From Candidatus Abyssobacteria bacterium SURF_5 (GTDB taxonomy: Bacteria > Abyssobacteria > SURF-5), in assembly GCA_003598085.1 (NCBI GenBank), contig QZKU01000128.1, forward strand, positions 124,001 to 188,000: a DNA stretch of 64,000 nt, given 5' to 3'. The position numbers were made by a program, and so were the translations under genes. The notes beneath the pieces are model-generated. The model saw only the letters and a list, made by a program, of their open reading frames with translations, was not told where the DNA came from and did not search any database. Numbering within the stretch: position 1 is the first letter of the stretch; the number at the start of each line of letters is the position of its first letter. Of this stretch, positions 25,853 through 34,916 are shown piece after piece.

Positions 25853-27647
25853 GTGCGCAGACTCCACAGCCAAGACAGCGTTCCCTGCAATCGGCGGTAA
25901 ATTCAGGCGAGCGGGAGCGGGCTCTTTCCTCAAGCAGGTATTCCTTTGTCACTCCGGTTCGGATGTGGTCCCAGGGAAGCGGATCGGCCGGTCCATATGG
26001 AAAAGTGATCACGCTGGAGAAGTCAAGGCCGGCCTGGCTGATTGATTGCCGCCACGCTTTCATGCTCGATTCGGAAGACCATGCATCAAATCTTGCTCCC
26101 GCCTTCCAGGCGCCAAGCACCACTGCTGCTGCTCTGCGATCGCCTCGCGACAACAAGGCTTCGAGCAGGCAGAGCGAGGGCTCGCGCCAGCTGATTTTTA
26201 CGTCGCGATAAGGCACTCGTCCGGTGATGGTGGAATATTTCCGCCGCAACAGGTCTTCGGGAACCATGTTCTCCCACTGGAACGGGGTATGCGGCTTGGG
26301 TATGAAAGCGGAAAGGCTGACGTTGGTGCGGAACCGTTTGCCCCTGATTTTGCGGCCCATGTTCCTGATGTTCAAGACGAGCGCCGCGATTGCTTCCACG
26401 TCCTCATCTGTTTCGGTTGGCAATCCGAGCATGAAGTACAGTTTAAAGAGGTCCCAACCGGCCAGAAGAGCACTATCGAGCGATCTGAACATCTCGTCTT
26501 CCCTATAGTGTTTGTTTATGGCCCTCCGCAGGCGGTCGGTGGCGGCCTCGGGCGCGAACGTGAAACCGCTTTTTCTCACTTCCTGGATTTTTTCGGCGAT
26601 CTCGATTGAAAAACTGTCGAGTCGCAGTGAAGGAAGCGAAATAGATATCCTTCGGCCCGAGAGCAGATGCGTAAGCCGGTTGACCAATTCGCCGATCTTG
26701 CTGTAATCGGTCGAACTGAGGGAGGCGAGCGTAACGGCATCATAGCCTCCGTTGGCCAGGCCTTGTTCGACAAGTGCGCAGATAGTGTCGACGCTGCGTT
26801 CCCGTACCGGCCTGCACGTCATCCCGGCATGGCAAAACCGGCAGCCGCGCGTGCACCCGCGCATGATCTCGACGACGTAGCGATCGTGGACGGCCTCAAT
26901 CAAGGGAACGGGCGAAGCGGTGGGGAAGGGGGCCTCATCAAGATTCTTCACCCATAGCCTGTCGATATATTCAGGTGCTCCCTCTCGACAATGCAGAGTA
27001 AAGAATTTGCCATTGCGATACTCGGGCTCATAAAGAGAAGGAACGTATATACCATCAACGGCGGACAGCCGGCGGAGCACGTCTCGCCTTGACCCATCGC
27101 TGCCGCGCGCTTCCTCATAGGCTTTTAACAGATGCAAGATCCCTTCTTCCGCCTCTCCAATGAGAAACGCATCGATGAAATCCGCCGTCGGCTCCGGATT
27201 CAATGCGCAGGGGCCGCCGGCAATTACGATTGGGTCCTCTCTGCGCCTGTCGGAGCTCAGCAGCGGAATAGCGGCAAGATCGAGCATGGTGAGGACGTTG
27301 GTAAATGTCATCTCGTACTGGAGTGAGAATCCGAGGAGGTCGAACTCGTTCAATGGCCGGAAGGATTCGAGCGAGTACAACGGCACATTGTGCCGGCGCA
27401 TCTGGCGTTCCATATCCGGCCATGGGCAGAAGGCACGCTCGGCGAGGTACTGAGGCCGTGAATTGATGATGTGGTAGAGAATCTTCAGGCCGAGATGCGA
27501 CATTCCTATCTCGTAGATCTCGGGAAAGGCGAGAGCCACCCGCACGCGAGCGGCGTTCCACTCCTTGCGGATGCCATGCAATTCACCGCCGACATAGCGG
27601 CCGGGTTTGACCACCAGCGGGAGAAACTGTTCGAGTTGTTCGAGCAT
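25833..27647 (-). CDS. TIGR03960-type B12-binding/radical SAM protein
   Basis: A radical SAM protein of 604 residues with an N-terminal cobalamin-binding-like region and the [4Fe-4S] motif CTRGCRFC (C265, C269, C272). Sequence typical of the family includes SHLGLKILYHIINSR, AFCPWPDME, IAGGPCALNPEP and GEAEEG. The C-terminus ends in a Cys cluster, CRERCLGCGVC. It is thought to modify RNA or protein, but the substrate is unknown. I start it at ATG 27647, which overlaps the rodA stop as TAATG; a frame extends to 27935 but runs inside rodA. It is coupled to DUF2344 and rng downstream. Confidence 0.92.
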   Translation of the reverse strand: MLEQLEQFLPLVVKPGRYVGGELHGIRKEWNAARVRVALAFPEIYEIGMSHLGLKILYHIINSRPQYLAERAFCPWPDMERQMRRHNVPLYSLESFRPLNEFDLLGFSLQYEMTFTNVLTMLDLAAIPLLSSDRRREDPIVIAGGPCALNPEPTADFIDAFLIGEAEEGILHLLKAYEEARGSDGSRRDVLRRLSAVDGIYVPSLYEPEYRNGKFFTLHCREGAPEYIDRLWVKNLDEAPFPTASPVPLIEAVHDRYVVEIMRGCTRGCRFCHAGMTCRPVRERSVDTICALVEQGLANGGYDAVTLASLSSTDYSKIGELVNRLTHLLSGRRISISLPSLRLDSFSIEIAEKIQEVRKSGFTFAPEAATDRLRRAINKHYREDEMFRSLDSALLAGWDLFKLYFMLGLPTETDEDVEAIAALVLNIRNMGRKIRGKRFRTNVSLSAFIPKPHTPFQWENMVPEDLLRRKYSTITGRVPYRDVKISWREPSLCLLEALLSRGDRRAAAVVLGAWKAGARFDAWSSESSMKAWRQSISQAGLDFSSVITFPYGPADPLPWDHIRTGVTKEYLLEERARSRSPEFTADCRERCLGCGVCAHVDLSS

Positions 27648-28750
27648 TAGAAGATAAAAGAACGCATTCGGATTCCCAGGAGGATTCCGATGCAGGTCAT
27701 CATTGTCAGCAGATTTGAACCGCCGTAGCTCATGAAGGGCAGCGGGATACCGGTAACGGGACATAATCCGACGGTCATGAGGAGATTCACGAGCACCTGG
27801 AAAACAATGATTACGATGATGCCGACGGCGAGCATACTGCCCTGAAAGTCGCGGGCGGTATCGGCAATTTTGATCGCCTGAAACAACAGTCCGAGGTAAA
27901 GCAAAATCAGCAGGCAAGCGCCGAGGAACCCCCACTGTTCCGCAAAAACCGAAAAAATGAAATCAGTATGCTGTTCAGGCAAGAAGTTGAGCTGGCTTTG
28001 AGTTCCGGCAAGCCATCCTTTCCCGATGAGTCCGCCTGATCCCACTGCGATTTGAGATTGGATCACCTGGTAGCTTATTCCCAGGGGGTCGAGGTCGGGA
28101 TTCACGAACGCCAGCAGGCGCGCTTTTTGGTAGCCTTTGAGGAACTGCCAGAAAATCGGGATTCCGGCGATTCCGGCCGCGGCGAGAAAGGCGAAATGAC
28201 TCCGTTTGATTCCTGCTGCGAAGAGCATTCCTGCGAGAAGCACAATGAGCACGAGAGCGGTTCCCAGATCCGGCTGAAGCAATATCAGACCCGTCGGGAC
28301 GCCGGCGAGAAGGAGGGCGACTACGAGGAATTTCACCTCGTGAATGCGATCACCGATATCGTCCAGGAATCTGGCCAGGACAAACAGGGTGCTGAGTTTG
28401 ACGAACTCCGACGGCTGCACCTGGACGCCCATCAAGTGAATCCATCGCTGGGAACCGTGAACTTCTTTCCCTGAGAAAAGGAGGAAGACCAGCAAAAAGA
28501 GAGTGACGCCGTACAATTGATACGCATACGCTTCCACGAAGCGGTAATCGATCAGGACCGCGATGAGCATGGCGACCAGTCCGAGCAGCGCCCAAACCAG
28601 TTGTCGCGAAAAATAAGGCTTCACCGCATCGAGACCTGACGTATAGGAGGAGGAAAAGACAGTCACCAGTCCCAGACAGACCAGGAGAAGCGTGCAGGCC
28701 AGAGTAACAGAATCAAAACCTTTGGTTAAATTTCGGTGCCCGTTCTTCAC
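27647..28750 (-). CDS. rodA: Rod-shape determining glycosyltransferase RodA
   Basis: RodA is the SEDS-family peptidoglycan polymerase that works with PBP2 in cell elongation. The product is 367 residues with about ten membrane helices. Family marks: QPSEFVKLSTLFVLARFL, LLQPDLGTALVL, LNFLPEQHTDFIFSVFAEQWGFLG and the C-terminal GIPLPFMSYGGSNLL. The start GTG at 28750 overlaps the mrdA stop by 4 nt (GTGA). It sits in the expected mreBCD-mrdA-rodA order. Confidence 0.96.
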   Translation of the reverse strand: MKNGHRNLTKGFDSVTLACTLLLVCLGLVTVFSSSYTSGLDAVKPYFSRQLVWALLGLVAMLIAVLIDYRFVEAYAYQLYGVTLFLLVFLLFSGKEVHGSQRWIHLMGVQVQPSEFVKLSTLFVLARFLDDIGDRIHEVKFLVVALLLAGVPTGLILLQPDLGTALVLIVLLAGMLFAAGIKRSHFAFLAAAGIAGIPIFWQFLKGYQKARLLAFVNPDLDPLGISYQVIQSQIAVGSGGLIGKGWLAGTQSQLNFLPEQHTDFIFSVFAEQWGFLGACLLILLYLGLLFQAIKIADTARDFQGSMLAVGIIVIIVFQVLVNLLMTVGLCPVTGIPLPFMSYGGSNLLTMMTCIGILLGIRMRSFIF

Positions 28751-30696
28751 GTGCTGTGTCCTTCTTGTGCGGTTTCAGTGGAAGCAATCGTGCCGGCCCC
28801 TTCCGCAATGCGGGTGGCAAGCTCGAGAGTCACCAGGACGGCGCTTTCGGAAGCGTGGCCGCTGTGCTCGCAGAAAACGACGACCGCGTACGGTTCATCG
28901 GGACCATCGATGATAGATGCGAACCAGGCATGATCTCGCAATTCATAGGGGATCTGCTCAAGCTCTTTCGCTGTGTCGGCTCTTTCCTTAAAGGCTGCGA
29001 CCTGAGCGGTGCCGGTTTTCCCAAGAATCGATACCGTATCGTTTTTGGCGCGCCACGCCGTGCCGAAAAACGGTTGACGCGAGACCACGGCCTGCTTCAA
29101 TCCTTCTTGAATCAGATCGAGCGCCGCGGAATCGTTTAGTGCGTGTCTTTGAGCGGGCGCGCGTTCGAGAAGGACCTTATCGCTCTGCGGAGTCTCGACT
29201 CTTTCGATAAGATAGGGAGTGACCAGCCTGCCGCCATTCACTATTGTGGCAATCGCGCATGTTAGCTGCAAGGGTGTTGCCAGCGTATAACCCTGGCCGA
29301 TGCCCGCGATCACGGTTTCCCCCAGAAACCATTTCTGATCGGCCGGCCTTTTGAAGGTTTTCTGTTTCCACTCGGGAGATGGAATGAGCCCTTTCATTTC
29401 TCCCGGCAGTTCTATTCCGGTCGCGGCGCCGAGTCCGAACAGCCGCGCGTAGTGCTCGAGGCGCTCGATTCCGAGTTCCATGGCCATGGTGTAGAAGAAG
29501 ACGTCGCAGGAATACGCCAGCGCCTGGACGACATTGAGTGAGCCATGGCCGGTATCCTTCCAGCAGCGGAATTTCCTTCCCAATGTAAACGAGCCGCTGC
29601 AGTAGACTTTTGTATCGGGCGAGACGATTCCTTCGGCCAGGGCGGCATATGCGGTGACTATCTTGAACGTAGAACCGGGCGAATACGCCTGCAGGGCGCG
29701 ATTAAGGAGGGGATGCCGGGGATCATTGAGAACTTCGAGCCGTTCGGCGTTTCTTCCCGGCGAGACGAAGCTATTCGGGTCAAACGAGGGTCTGCTGACG
29801 AGGGCTCGGATGGCGCCGGTTTCGGCGCCCATGACGACTATGGCGCCGTCATATGAGCCCATTGCCGCTTCGGCGGCGAGTTGGATGTCGGCATCGATGG
29901 TGAGACGAACCACATTGCCGGCCTTCGGCACTTTTTTGCCCAGGGTAAGCAATTCACGGCCGGCGGAATCGATGCGGACGCTGGGATTGCCGGTTTCGTC
30001 CAGTTCGATCTGCGGATGCCCGTCGGCATACACCTGCACCTGCATTCCGCCGCTTTCTCCATGAAGCCACTCCTCAGCCACCAACTCCAAGCCGGCCTTG
30101 CCGATGTAATCTCCGATGACATATCCTTTATCCGCGAGCCGCTCGTGTTCGCGGGGGGCGATTTCACCAAGATATCCGAGAACATGTGCGGCTCCTTTGA
30201 GAAGAGGGAATCGCCTGCACGGTTCCGCGGTTATGGTGATGCCCGGGAGTTCAAGCGAGCATTCCTCGATAGCGGCTGCCTGCTCGAGGGAGACATCGTA
30301 GGCAACGGCGATTTGGCTGAAAGGAGCGTTTCTCGCGGCCTCCAGTTTTCTCTGAGCTTCTTGCTCGTCAAATTCGAGGAATCGGCGCAGTTTTTGGAGC
30401 GTGGCGGCAGGATTGGATGCCTCCCCCGGAATGATGCTAACAGTAAAGGACGGCCTGTTATCGACAAGAATGTTATTGTGCCTGTCGAATACGAGTCCCC
30501 TCGGCGCCTGTAGCCGGAGCAGGCGGATTCTGTTTCTGTCGGACAAGCTTCTGAAGGTTGTTCCCGCGAATATCTGCAGGTGCACCAGTTGAAGGAAAAG
30601 GAGCGAGAATCCGCACGCAATGATGATACTGAGAACACGAAGCCTCAAGTGGAAATGGATTTGTTCTCTATGTCTTGATCTCAGGTATGGTTTCAT
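28747..30696 (-). CDS. mrdA: Penicillin-binding protein 2 (elongasome transpeptidase)
   Basis: PBP2 cross-links peptidoglycan during elongation and activates RodA. It is 649 residues with a cytoplasmic tail, one membrane helix (about 22-42) and a periplasmic pedestal. Transpeptidase motifs: STFK (Ser342-Lys345), SCD (396-398) and KTGT (560-563). The APRGLVFDRHNNILVDN stretch after the anchor is typical. ATG at 30696 lies inside the end of mreD (29-nt overlap), so translation is probably coupled. It overlaps rodA by 4 nt. Confidence 0.96.
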   Translation of the reverse strand: MKPYLRSRHREQIHFHLRLRVLSIIIACGFSLLFLQLVHLQIFAGTTFRSLSDRNRIRLLRLQAPRGLVFDRHNNILVDNRPSFTVSIIPGEASNPAATLQKLRRFLEFDEQEAQRKLEAARNAPFSQIAVAYDVSLEQAAAIEECSLELPGITITAEPCRRFPLLKGAAHVLGYLGEIAPREHERLADKGYVIGDYIGKAGLELVAEEWLHGESGGMQVQVYADGHPQIELDETGNPSVRIDSAGRELLTLGKKVPKAGNVVRLTIDADIQLAAEAAMGSYDGAIVVMGAETGAIRALVSRPSFDPNSFVSPGRNAERLEVLNDPRHPLLNRALQAYSPGSTFKIVTAYAALAEGIVSPDTKVYCSGSFTLGRKFRCWKDTGHGSLNVVQALAYSCDVFFYTMAMELGIERLEHYARLFGLGAATGIELPGEMKGLIPSPEWKQKTFKRPADQKWFLGETVIAGIGQGYTLATPLQLTCAIATIVNGGRLVTPYLIERVETPQSDKVLLERAPAQRHALNDSAALDLIQEGLKQAVVSRQPFFGTAWRAKNDTVSILGKTGTAQVAAFKERADTAKELEQIPYELRDHAWFASIIDGPDEPYAVVVFCEHSGHASESAVLVTLELATRIAEGAGTIASTETAQEGHST

Positions 30697-31210
30697 GTTC
30701 GGTTATATGCTTCAGTTTGAGCCTCAGATATGGGAGGGCCTGCGGCCTTCTGACGACGATATACACGCACGGCGCGAGCGCCGCCGTGTACAAGGAAGAG
30801 CCGAGCACGGTGGCGACAAGAGCCACGGGCGAACCCAGTTCATAATGAAGCAGCGGTTTGAGAAGGATGATCATGATCCCATAAATTAGCGTTCCCGCGA
30901 ACGCTATCGCGCATTGCCCCGTCCATGTTTCGGCGAGCACATATTCTTCGGCTTTGAGAAGGAGAAACGCGGTCAGCGTGAGAGCAAAAGCGCTCATACC
31001 CGGCGCGCTCAGGGAAAACATGTCGCGGGTGACCCCGAGCAGGAACGCGACCAGGAGCGTTCTGGAGAAGCTGGTTTCGCCGCTGATGAGGACGAGCGCG
31101 AGCATGAGAAGGTCGGGGCGGATTCCTGCGAGATCGATTGCCGGCATCAGGACCGATTCGGCTATCGTCAGCAGAATGCCGATTCCAAACCATTTGAGCC
31201 CGAAGATCAT
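30668..31210 (-). CDS. mreD: Rod-shape determining protein MreD
   Basis: MreD is a small integral membrane protein (180 residues, five to six helices) of the elongasome. Sequence is poorly conserved in this family; identification rests on hydrophobic pattern, the RPDLLMLALVLISGE segment (typical PDLLL motif) and its position between mreC and mrdA. The start ATG at 31210 lies 10 nt after mreC. The 3' end overlaps mrdA by 29 nt. Confidence 0.93.
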   Translation of the reverse strand: MIFGLKWFGIGILLTIAESVLMPAIDLAGIRPDLLMLALVLISGETSFSRTLLVAFLLGVTRDMFSLSAPGMSAFALTLTAFLLLKAEEYVLAETWTGQCAIAFAGTLIYGIMIILLKPLLHYELGSPVALVATVLGSSLYTAALAPCVYIVVRRPQALPYLRLKLKHITEHETIPEIKT

Positions 31211-31220
31211 TTTCTCTTCC

Positions 31221-32117
31221 TCACGTGCCGCCGGTGCGCGGAACAGGCGCGTCCTGCGGCTGGAGATAACCCGCCGCGGGCGCCGGCTCCTGAACGGGCG
31301 GCGGCACCAAGACCACCACTTCCTCGAGTTTCTTGAAATCAGTATACGGCATCAATCTGGCCCACTGAAAAAGGCTTCCCGGCGTATTCTTGATATCGGT
31401 AACGCTGCCGACCAACAGTCCTTTGGGATATATGCGGCTGTAGCCGGAGGTGATGAGGACGTCACCGGTTTTGATGTGTGCGGTGGGCTCGATGTATTTG
31501 AGAAGGCATTGGCTGGCGCCGTCGCCCTGGACGACGCCTTGCACGCGTCCTTGCTGCGCAATCACGCTCACTTTCGAATTGGGATCTGTCAGCAAGAGGA
31601 CTTTACTGGAGAACCGGAAGACTTCAACCACGTGACCGGCCAGCCCTGATGCGGAGATGACGGGCAGGTACGGGCGGACGCCGTGGACGGTTCCTTTGTC
31701 GATTATGATCGTGCGAAACCAACTGCTCGGGTCATTTCCGACCACGCGAGCGAATATCTTCTCCTCCTGAAAGTTCTCAGCGTACCCGAGCAAGTCTCTG
31801 AGGCGCCGTTCCTGGCGCAGGTCCTCCCGCAGGGCGACCACCTGCTGTTCGAGTTCTCCGACGCGTTTCTTCAGGGCGATATTCTGGGCTCGAGTCCGAA
31901 AAAAATCCGGGAAAACGGAAAGGACATTTCGCGCACCGTTATGCGCTCCCTTCGACAGCGATTGGACCGGCGAGGTGAAATCGAGGACCAGTTCGTTGCC
32001 GATTCGCGCGACCCATTTCTTATGGAGGCTGTCAATCATGAAAAGGCACGCGAGTGATAGCAGGGCGAAAAACAGAAGCGGGCGTCTATACTTCCATAAG
32101 AAGTCGGGTAGATACAA
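31221..32117 (-). CDS. mreC: Rod-shape determining protein MreC
   Basis: MreC (298 residues) is the periplasmic elongasome protein that binds and activates PBP2. It has one N-terminal membrane helix (about 14-30), a coiled coil (about 70-105) and the beta-rich core. VVGNDPSSWFRTIIIDKGTV and ASGLAGHVVEVFRFSSKVLLLTDPNS are hallmark sequences, as is the later VLITSGYSRIYPKGLLVGSV. The C-terminal tail is proline-rich. It follows mreB by 25 nt on the same strand. Confidence 0.96.
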   Translation of the reverse strand: MYLPDFLWKYRRPLLFFALLSLACLFMIDSLHKKWVARIGNELVLDFTSPVQSLSKGAHNGARNVLSVFPDFFRTRAQNIALKKRVGELEQQVVALREDLRQERRLRDLLGYAENFQEEKIFARVVGNDPSSWFRTIIIDKGTVHGVRPYLPVISASGLAGHVVEVFRFSSKVLLLTDPNSKVSVIAQQGRVQGVVQGDGASQCLLKYIEPTAHIKTGDVLITSGYSRIYPKGLLVGSVTDIKNTPGSLFQWARLMPYTDFKKLEEVVVLVPPPVQEPAPAAGYLQPQDAPVPRTGGT

Positions 32118-32142
32118 CTGCTACCTCTTGGGTGGATAAGAG

Positions 32143-33165
32143 CTAGATGCGGCTCTTTGGAAAATTGAACATACCGTCCAGATATTTTCCCGCACCCATG
32201 GCCACCGCGGTTAAAGGATCGTCAGCCAATCTCACCGGCAATTGCGTTTCCTCCGCGATCAGTTTATCGAGACCGCGCAGAAGTGAGCCGCCGCCGGCAA
32301 GAACCATTCCCCGGTCGACAATGTCCGCTGATAATTCAGGCGGTGTGCGCTCCAGGGTGATCTTTACGGATTCGAGGATGGTGGATATGGGTTCTGCAAG
32401 AGCTTCCCGAATTTCTTCAGAGGTAATGGTGATCGGCTTCGGCAGGCCGGCGACCATGTCGCGGCCCTTTACCGTCATATGTTTTTCTTCCTCCATCGGG
32501 AAAGCGGAGCCGAGCGCAATCTTTATTTCTTCAGCTGTTCGCTCGCCGATCATGAGGTTGTATGTTTTCTTCAGGTGCTGAATGATTGCCTGATCCATTT
32601 CGTCGCCGGCTATGCGCGCGGTCTTGCTGAAGACGATTCCTCCCAGCGAAATGACGGCAACCTCGGTTGTGCCGCCGCCGATATCGACAATCATGTTGCC
32701 AATGGGCTCCTGTACCGGCAAGCCCGCGCCGATGGCCGCGGCCATCGGTTCTTCTATGAGCGCTACGCTCCGAGCGCCTGCCTGCGCGGCGGAATCCTCG
32801 ACGGCCCTTTTCTCGACCTCGGTGATGCCGGACGGAACTGCGATGACCATACGCGGACGAACAAGAGATTTGCGGTTATGGACCTTTTGAATGAAGTAGC
32901 GAAGCATCTGTTCGGTGACTTCAAAATCCGCGATAACACCGTCCTTCATGGGTCTGATAGCAACGATGTCACCGGGTGTGCGGCCGATCATCTGTTTCGC
33001 TTCGCTACCGACTGCCAGCGCGCGATTTTCCCCCTGTCGAATCGCGACAACCGAGGGTTCGCGCAGAACAATGCCCTGTCCTTTTACGTACACCAGGGTA
33101 TTTGCGGTGCCAAGATCAATGCCCATATCATTGGAAAAGAGCCCCGCAATAGTATCGAAGATCAT
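32143..33165 (-). CDS. mreB: Actin-like rod-shape protein MreB
   Basis: MreB (340 residues) forms membrane-bound filaments that orient the elongation machinery. Nucleotide-binding motifs: [17 protein letters not shown] (phosphate 1), [17 protein letters not shown] (phosphate 2) and [12 protein letters not shown] (adenosine). The N-terminus carries a short amphipathic stretch ([13 protein letters not shown]). It is the first gene of the minus-strand operon through rng. A possible promoter lies at 33256-33285. Confidence 0.98.
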   Translation of the reverse strand: MIFDTIAGLFSNDMGIDLGTANTLVYVKGQGIVLREPSVVAIRQGENRALAVGSEAKQMIGRTPGDIVAIRPMKDGVIADFEVTEQMLRYFIQKVHNRKSLVRPRMVIAVPSGITEVEKRAVEDSAAQAGARSVALIEEPMAAAIGAGLPVQEPIGNMIVDIGGGTTEVAVISLGGIVFSKTARIAGDEMDQAIIQHLKKTYNLMIGERTAEEIKIALGSAFPMEEEKHMTVKGRDMVAGLPKPITITSEEIREALAEPISTILESVKITLERTPPELSADIVDRGMVLAGGGSLLRGLDKLIAEETQLPVRLADDPLTAVAMGAGKYLDGMFNFPKSRI

Positions 33166-33255
33166 GTCGAAATCCTCCGCAGATGCAGAATAGTGAGAAG
33201 CGCCCAGCCCCCTCAGGTAGTGTTGAAGACGGTTGTGGTGTGGGTAGTTAGGCTA

Positions 33256-33285
33256 ATTTTACCATTTCCGGATTCAAAAAGTCTA
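33256..33285 (-). promoter_or_regulatory. Possible promoter for mreB
   Basis: Read on the minus strand: TAGACT (33285-33280), 18 nt, TGG then TAAAAT (33261-33256), an extended -10 form, about 90 nt before the mreB start. Its -35 is imperfect. It is back-to-back with the pabB promoter at 33312, leaving a compact divergent control region. Confidence 0.4.
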
Positions 33286-33311
33286 CTGAAATTCCTGCCG
33301 CTTGATTTTCT

Positions 33312-33340
33312 TTGAGTAATAGTGCGGCATCTGGTATAAT
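33312..33340 (+). promoter_or_regulatory. Promoter for pabB-pabC-rimI
   Basis: TTGAGT (33312-33317), a 17-nt spacer and TATAAT (33335-33340) with an upstream TG. It also shows that coding in this frame cannot begin at the TTG of the -35 box. Confidence 0.65.
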
Positions 33341-33410
33341 TCTCCTAATTCTACCCCAATGTTTTGTGATACAGCAATTTTTGTGCCGTCCAAATTTGGG
33401 CAATATACCT

Positions 33411-34916
33411 ATGCATCGGCAAATCGCGAACTTGATCTGCAAAGAGGGAGAAGCGCACTCAACGGTTATCGAGCGCGAGGGCCTTTCTCCGGTCGGTATC
33501 TGCCGACAGCCTCTTGCTCCCTATCTCAAGCCGCTTGAAGTGCTTAAAGCCCTGGCCGGCCGCGCATTTCCGTTCCTGCTTGAGAGTGCTGAGGGGCCAT
33601 TCAAGACGGCACGCTACTCGATAATCGGGTGCGACCCCCTTTTCACCATACGAGCGAAACGATTCGCCTGCCGTATTCGTGATGCTAACGGAGAGAGGAC
33701 TCTGCCGGGAAATCCAGTTGACACTATAAAGGAGCTGCTGGCCCCTTACCGCTTGCCGCACCAGCCGCAACTTCCGCAGTTCTTCGGCGGGATGGTCGGT
33801 TTGTTCTCATACGACATGAAGAATTATTTTGAGGAACTCCCTGACGAGGCCGAAGACGATCTGGATCTGCCTGATTGTTTTCTCATATGTGTGGACACGG
33901 TGGTCGTGTTTGACCGGATGACCGGCGCGGTGGAGATTATTTCCTCCGTTTTCGATTGTAGTGACGGCGCGCAGGCGGAAGCGAAGGCTTTCTCGAAGGT
34001 GTCACAATTTTTGGGAAAGCTTAACAATGGGAGTACTTCGGCGTCGGAAGACGCTCGGATCGGTTTTGGCGAGATGACCTCGACACATACCATAGAGAAA
34101 TATTCCGAGATGGTCGTTCGGGCGAAAGAATATATTGCGGCGGGCGACATCTTTCAGGCCAACCTTTCGCAGCGACTGAAGATCCCGTTCGAGGGCGGCA
34201 CGATCGAGCTTTACCGGCGGCTTACACGAATCAATCCGTCTCCGTTTGCTTTTTACATGGATTTCGGCGAATTCCAGTTGGTGAGCTGTTCGCCGGAACG
34301 GCTCGTCCGGGTGATCGGAGATTTTGTTGAGACACGCCCGATCGCGGGAACGCGGCCGCGCGGGCGAAGCGAGGCCGAAGACGAAGCCCTGCGCGAGGAG
34401 CTTATTCTTCATCCGAAAGAGCGGGCCGAGCACATCATGATCGTAGACATGGCGCGGAACGATATCGGGCGCGTATGCACATGTGGAACGGTGAGGCCAG
34501 ACGAGCTGATGGTGATTGAACGATATTCGCATGTGTTCCATATCGTGTCAAACATCGTAGGAACGCTTGCGCCCGGACGTTCGTGTTTTGATGTTCTGGC
34601 CGCCGTTTTTCCCGGCGCCAGCATTACCGGCGTCCCAAAAATTCGGTGCATGGAGATTATCGACGAGCTCGAATCGGTGAGGCGGGGTCCTTACACGGGC
34701 TCGCTCGGTTGGATCTCTTATACAGGCGACATGGACCTGAACATCATCATTCGCACATTCGTCATCAAGGGCGGCAACGCCTACATCCAAGTCGGGGGCG
34801 GAATAGTCGCCGATTCCGAGCCCGAGCGGGAATATCAGGAGAGCCTGAACAAGGCGCAGGCGCTTATCGAAGCTTTGCGAACGGGCAAGCAGATACGGCG
34901 GAGGCCGAAATCCTGA
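33411..34916 (+). CDS. pabB: Aminodeoxychorismate/anthranilate synthase component I (PabB-type)
   Basis: A chorismate-utilising enzyme that adds ammonia to chorismate; 501 residues from ATG 33411. Motifs: RPIAGTRPRG, VDMARNDIGRV, and FPGASITGVPKIRCME. The SITGxPK form is typical of PabB, whereas PIAGT (E. coli PabB has PIKGT) is also found in TrpE, so anthranilate synthase is not excluded. The neighbour is a class IV aminotransferase like PabC, which favours folate (p-aminobenzoate) synthesis. No glutamine amidotransferase subunit (PabA/TrpG) is nearby. The start is uncertain: the ribosome site before ATG 33411 is weak. The next gene begins at once after TGA. Confidence 0.88.
   Translation: MHRQIANLICKEGEAHSTVIEREGLSPVGICRQPLAPYLKPLEVLKALAGRAFPFLLESAEGPFKTARYSIIGCDPLFTIRAKRFACRIRDANGERTLPGNPVDTIKELLAPYRLPHQPQLPQFFGGMVGLFSYDMKNYFEELPDEAEDDLDLPDCFLICVDTVVVFDRMTGAVEIISSVFDCSDGAQAEAKAFSKVSQFLGKLNNGSTSASEDARIGFGEMTSTHTIEKYSEMVVRAKEYIAAGDIFQANLSQRLKIPFEGGTIELYRRLTRINPSPFAFYMDFGEFQLVSCSPERLVRVIGDFVETRPIAGTRPRGRSEAEDEALREELILHPKERAEHIMIVDMARNDIGRVCTCGTVRPDELMVIERYSHVFHIVSNIVGTLAPGRSCFDVLAAVFPGASITGVPKIRCMEIIDELESVRRGPYTGSLGWISYTGDMDLNIIIRTFVIKGGNAYIQVGGGIVADSEPEREYQESLNKAQALIEALRTGKQIRRRPKS

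Noticed and set aside
25853-25933. A longer N-terminus for the DUF2344 protein up to 25933
   Set aside because: The family starts at MWTYRLKYAK; the extension is non-conserved and overlaps the upstream gene.
27648-27935. A longer N-terminus for the radical SAM protein up to 27935
   Set aside because: That stretch is inside rodA and its residues look like translated non-coding sequence; ATG 27647 fits the family start.
33312-33410. An earlier TTG start for pabB at 33312
   Set aside because: The TTG is the -35 box of a good promoter, with TATAAT at 33335, so translation must begin downstream.
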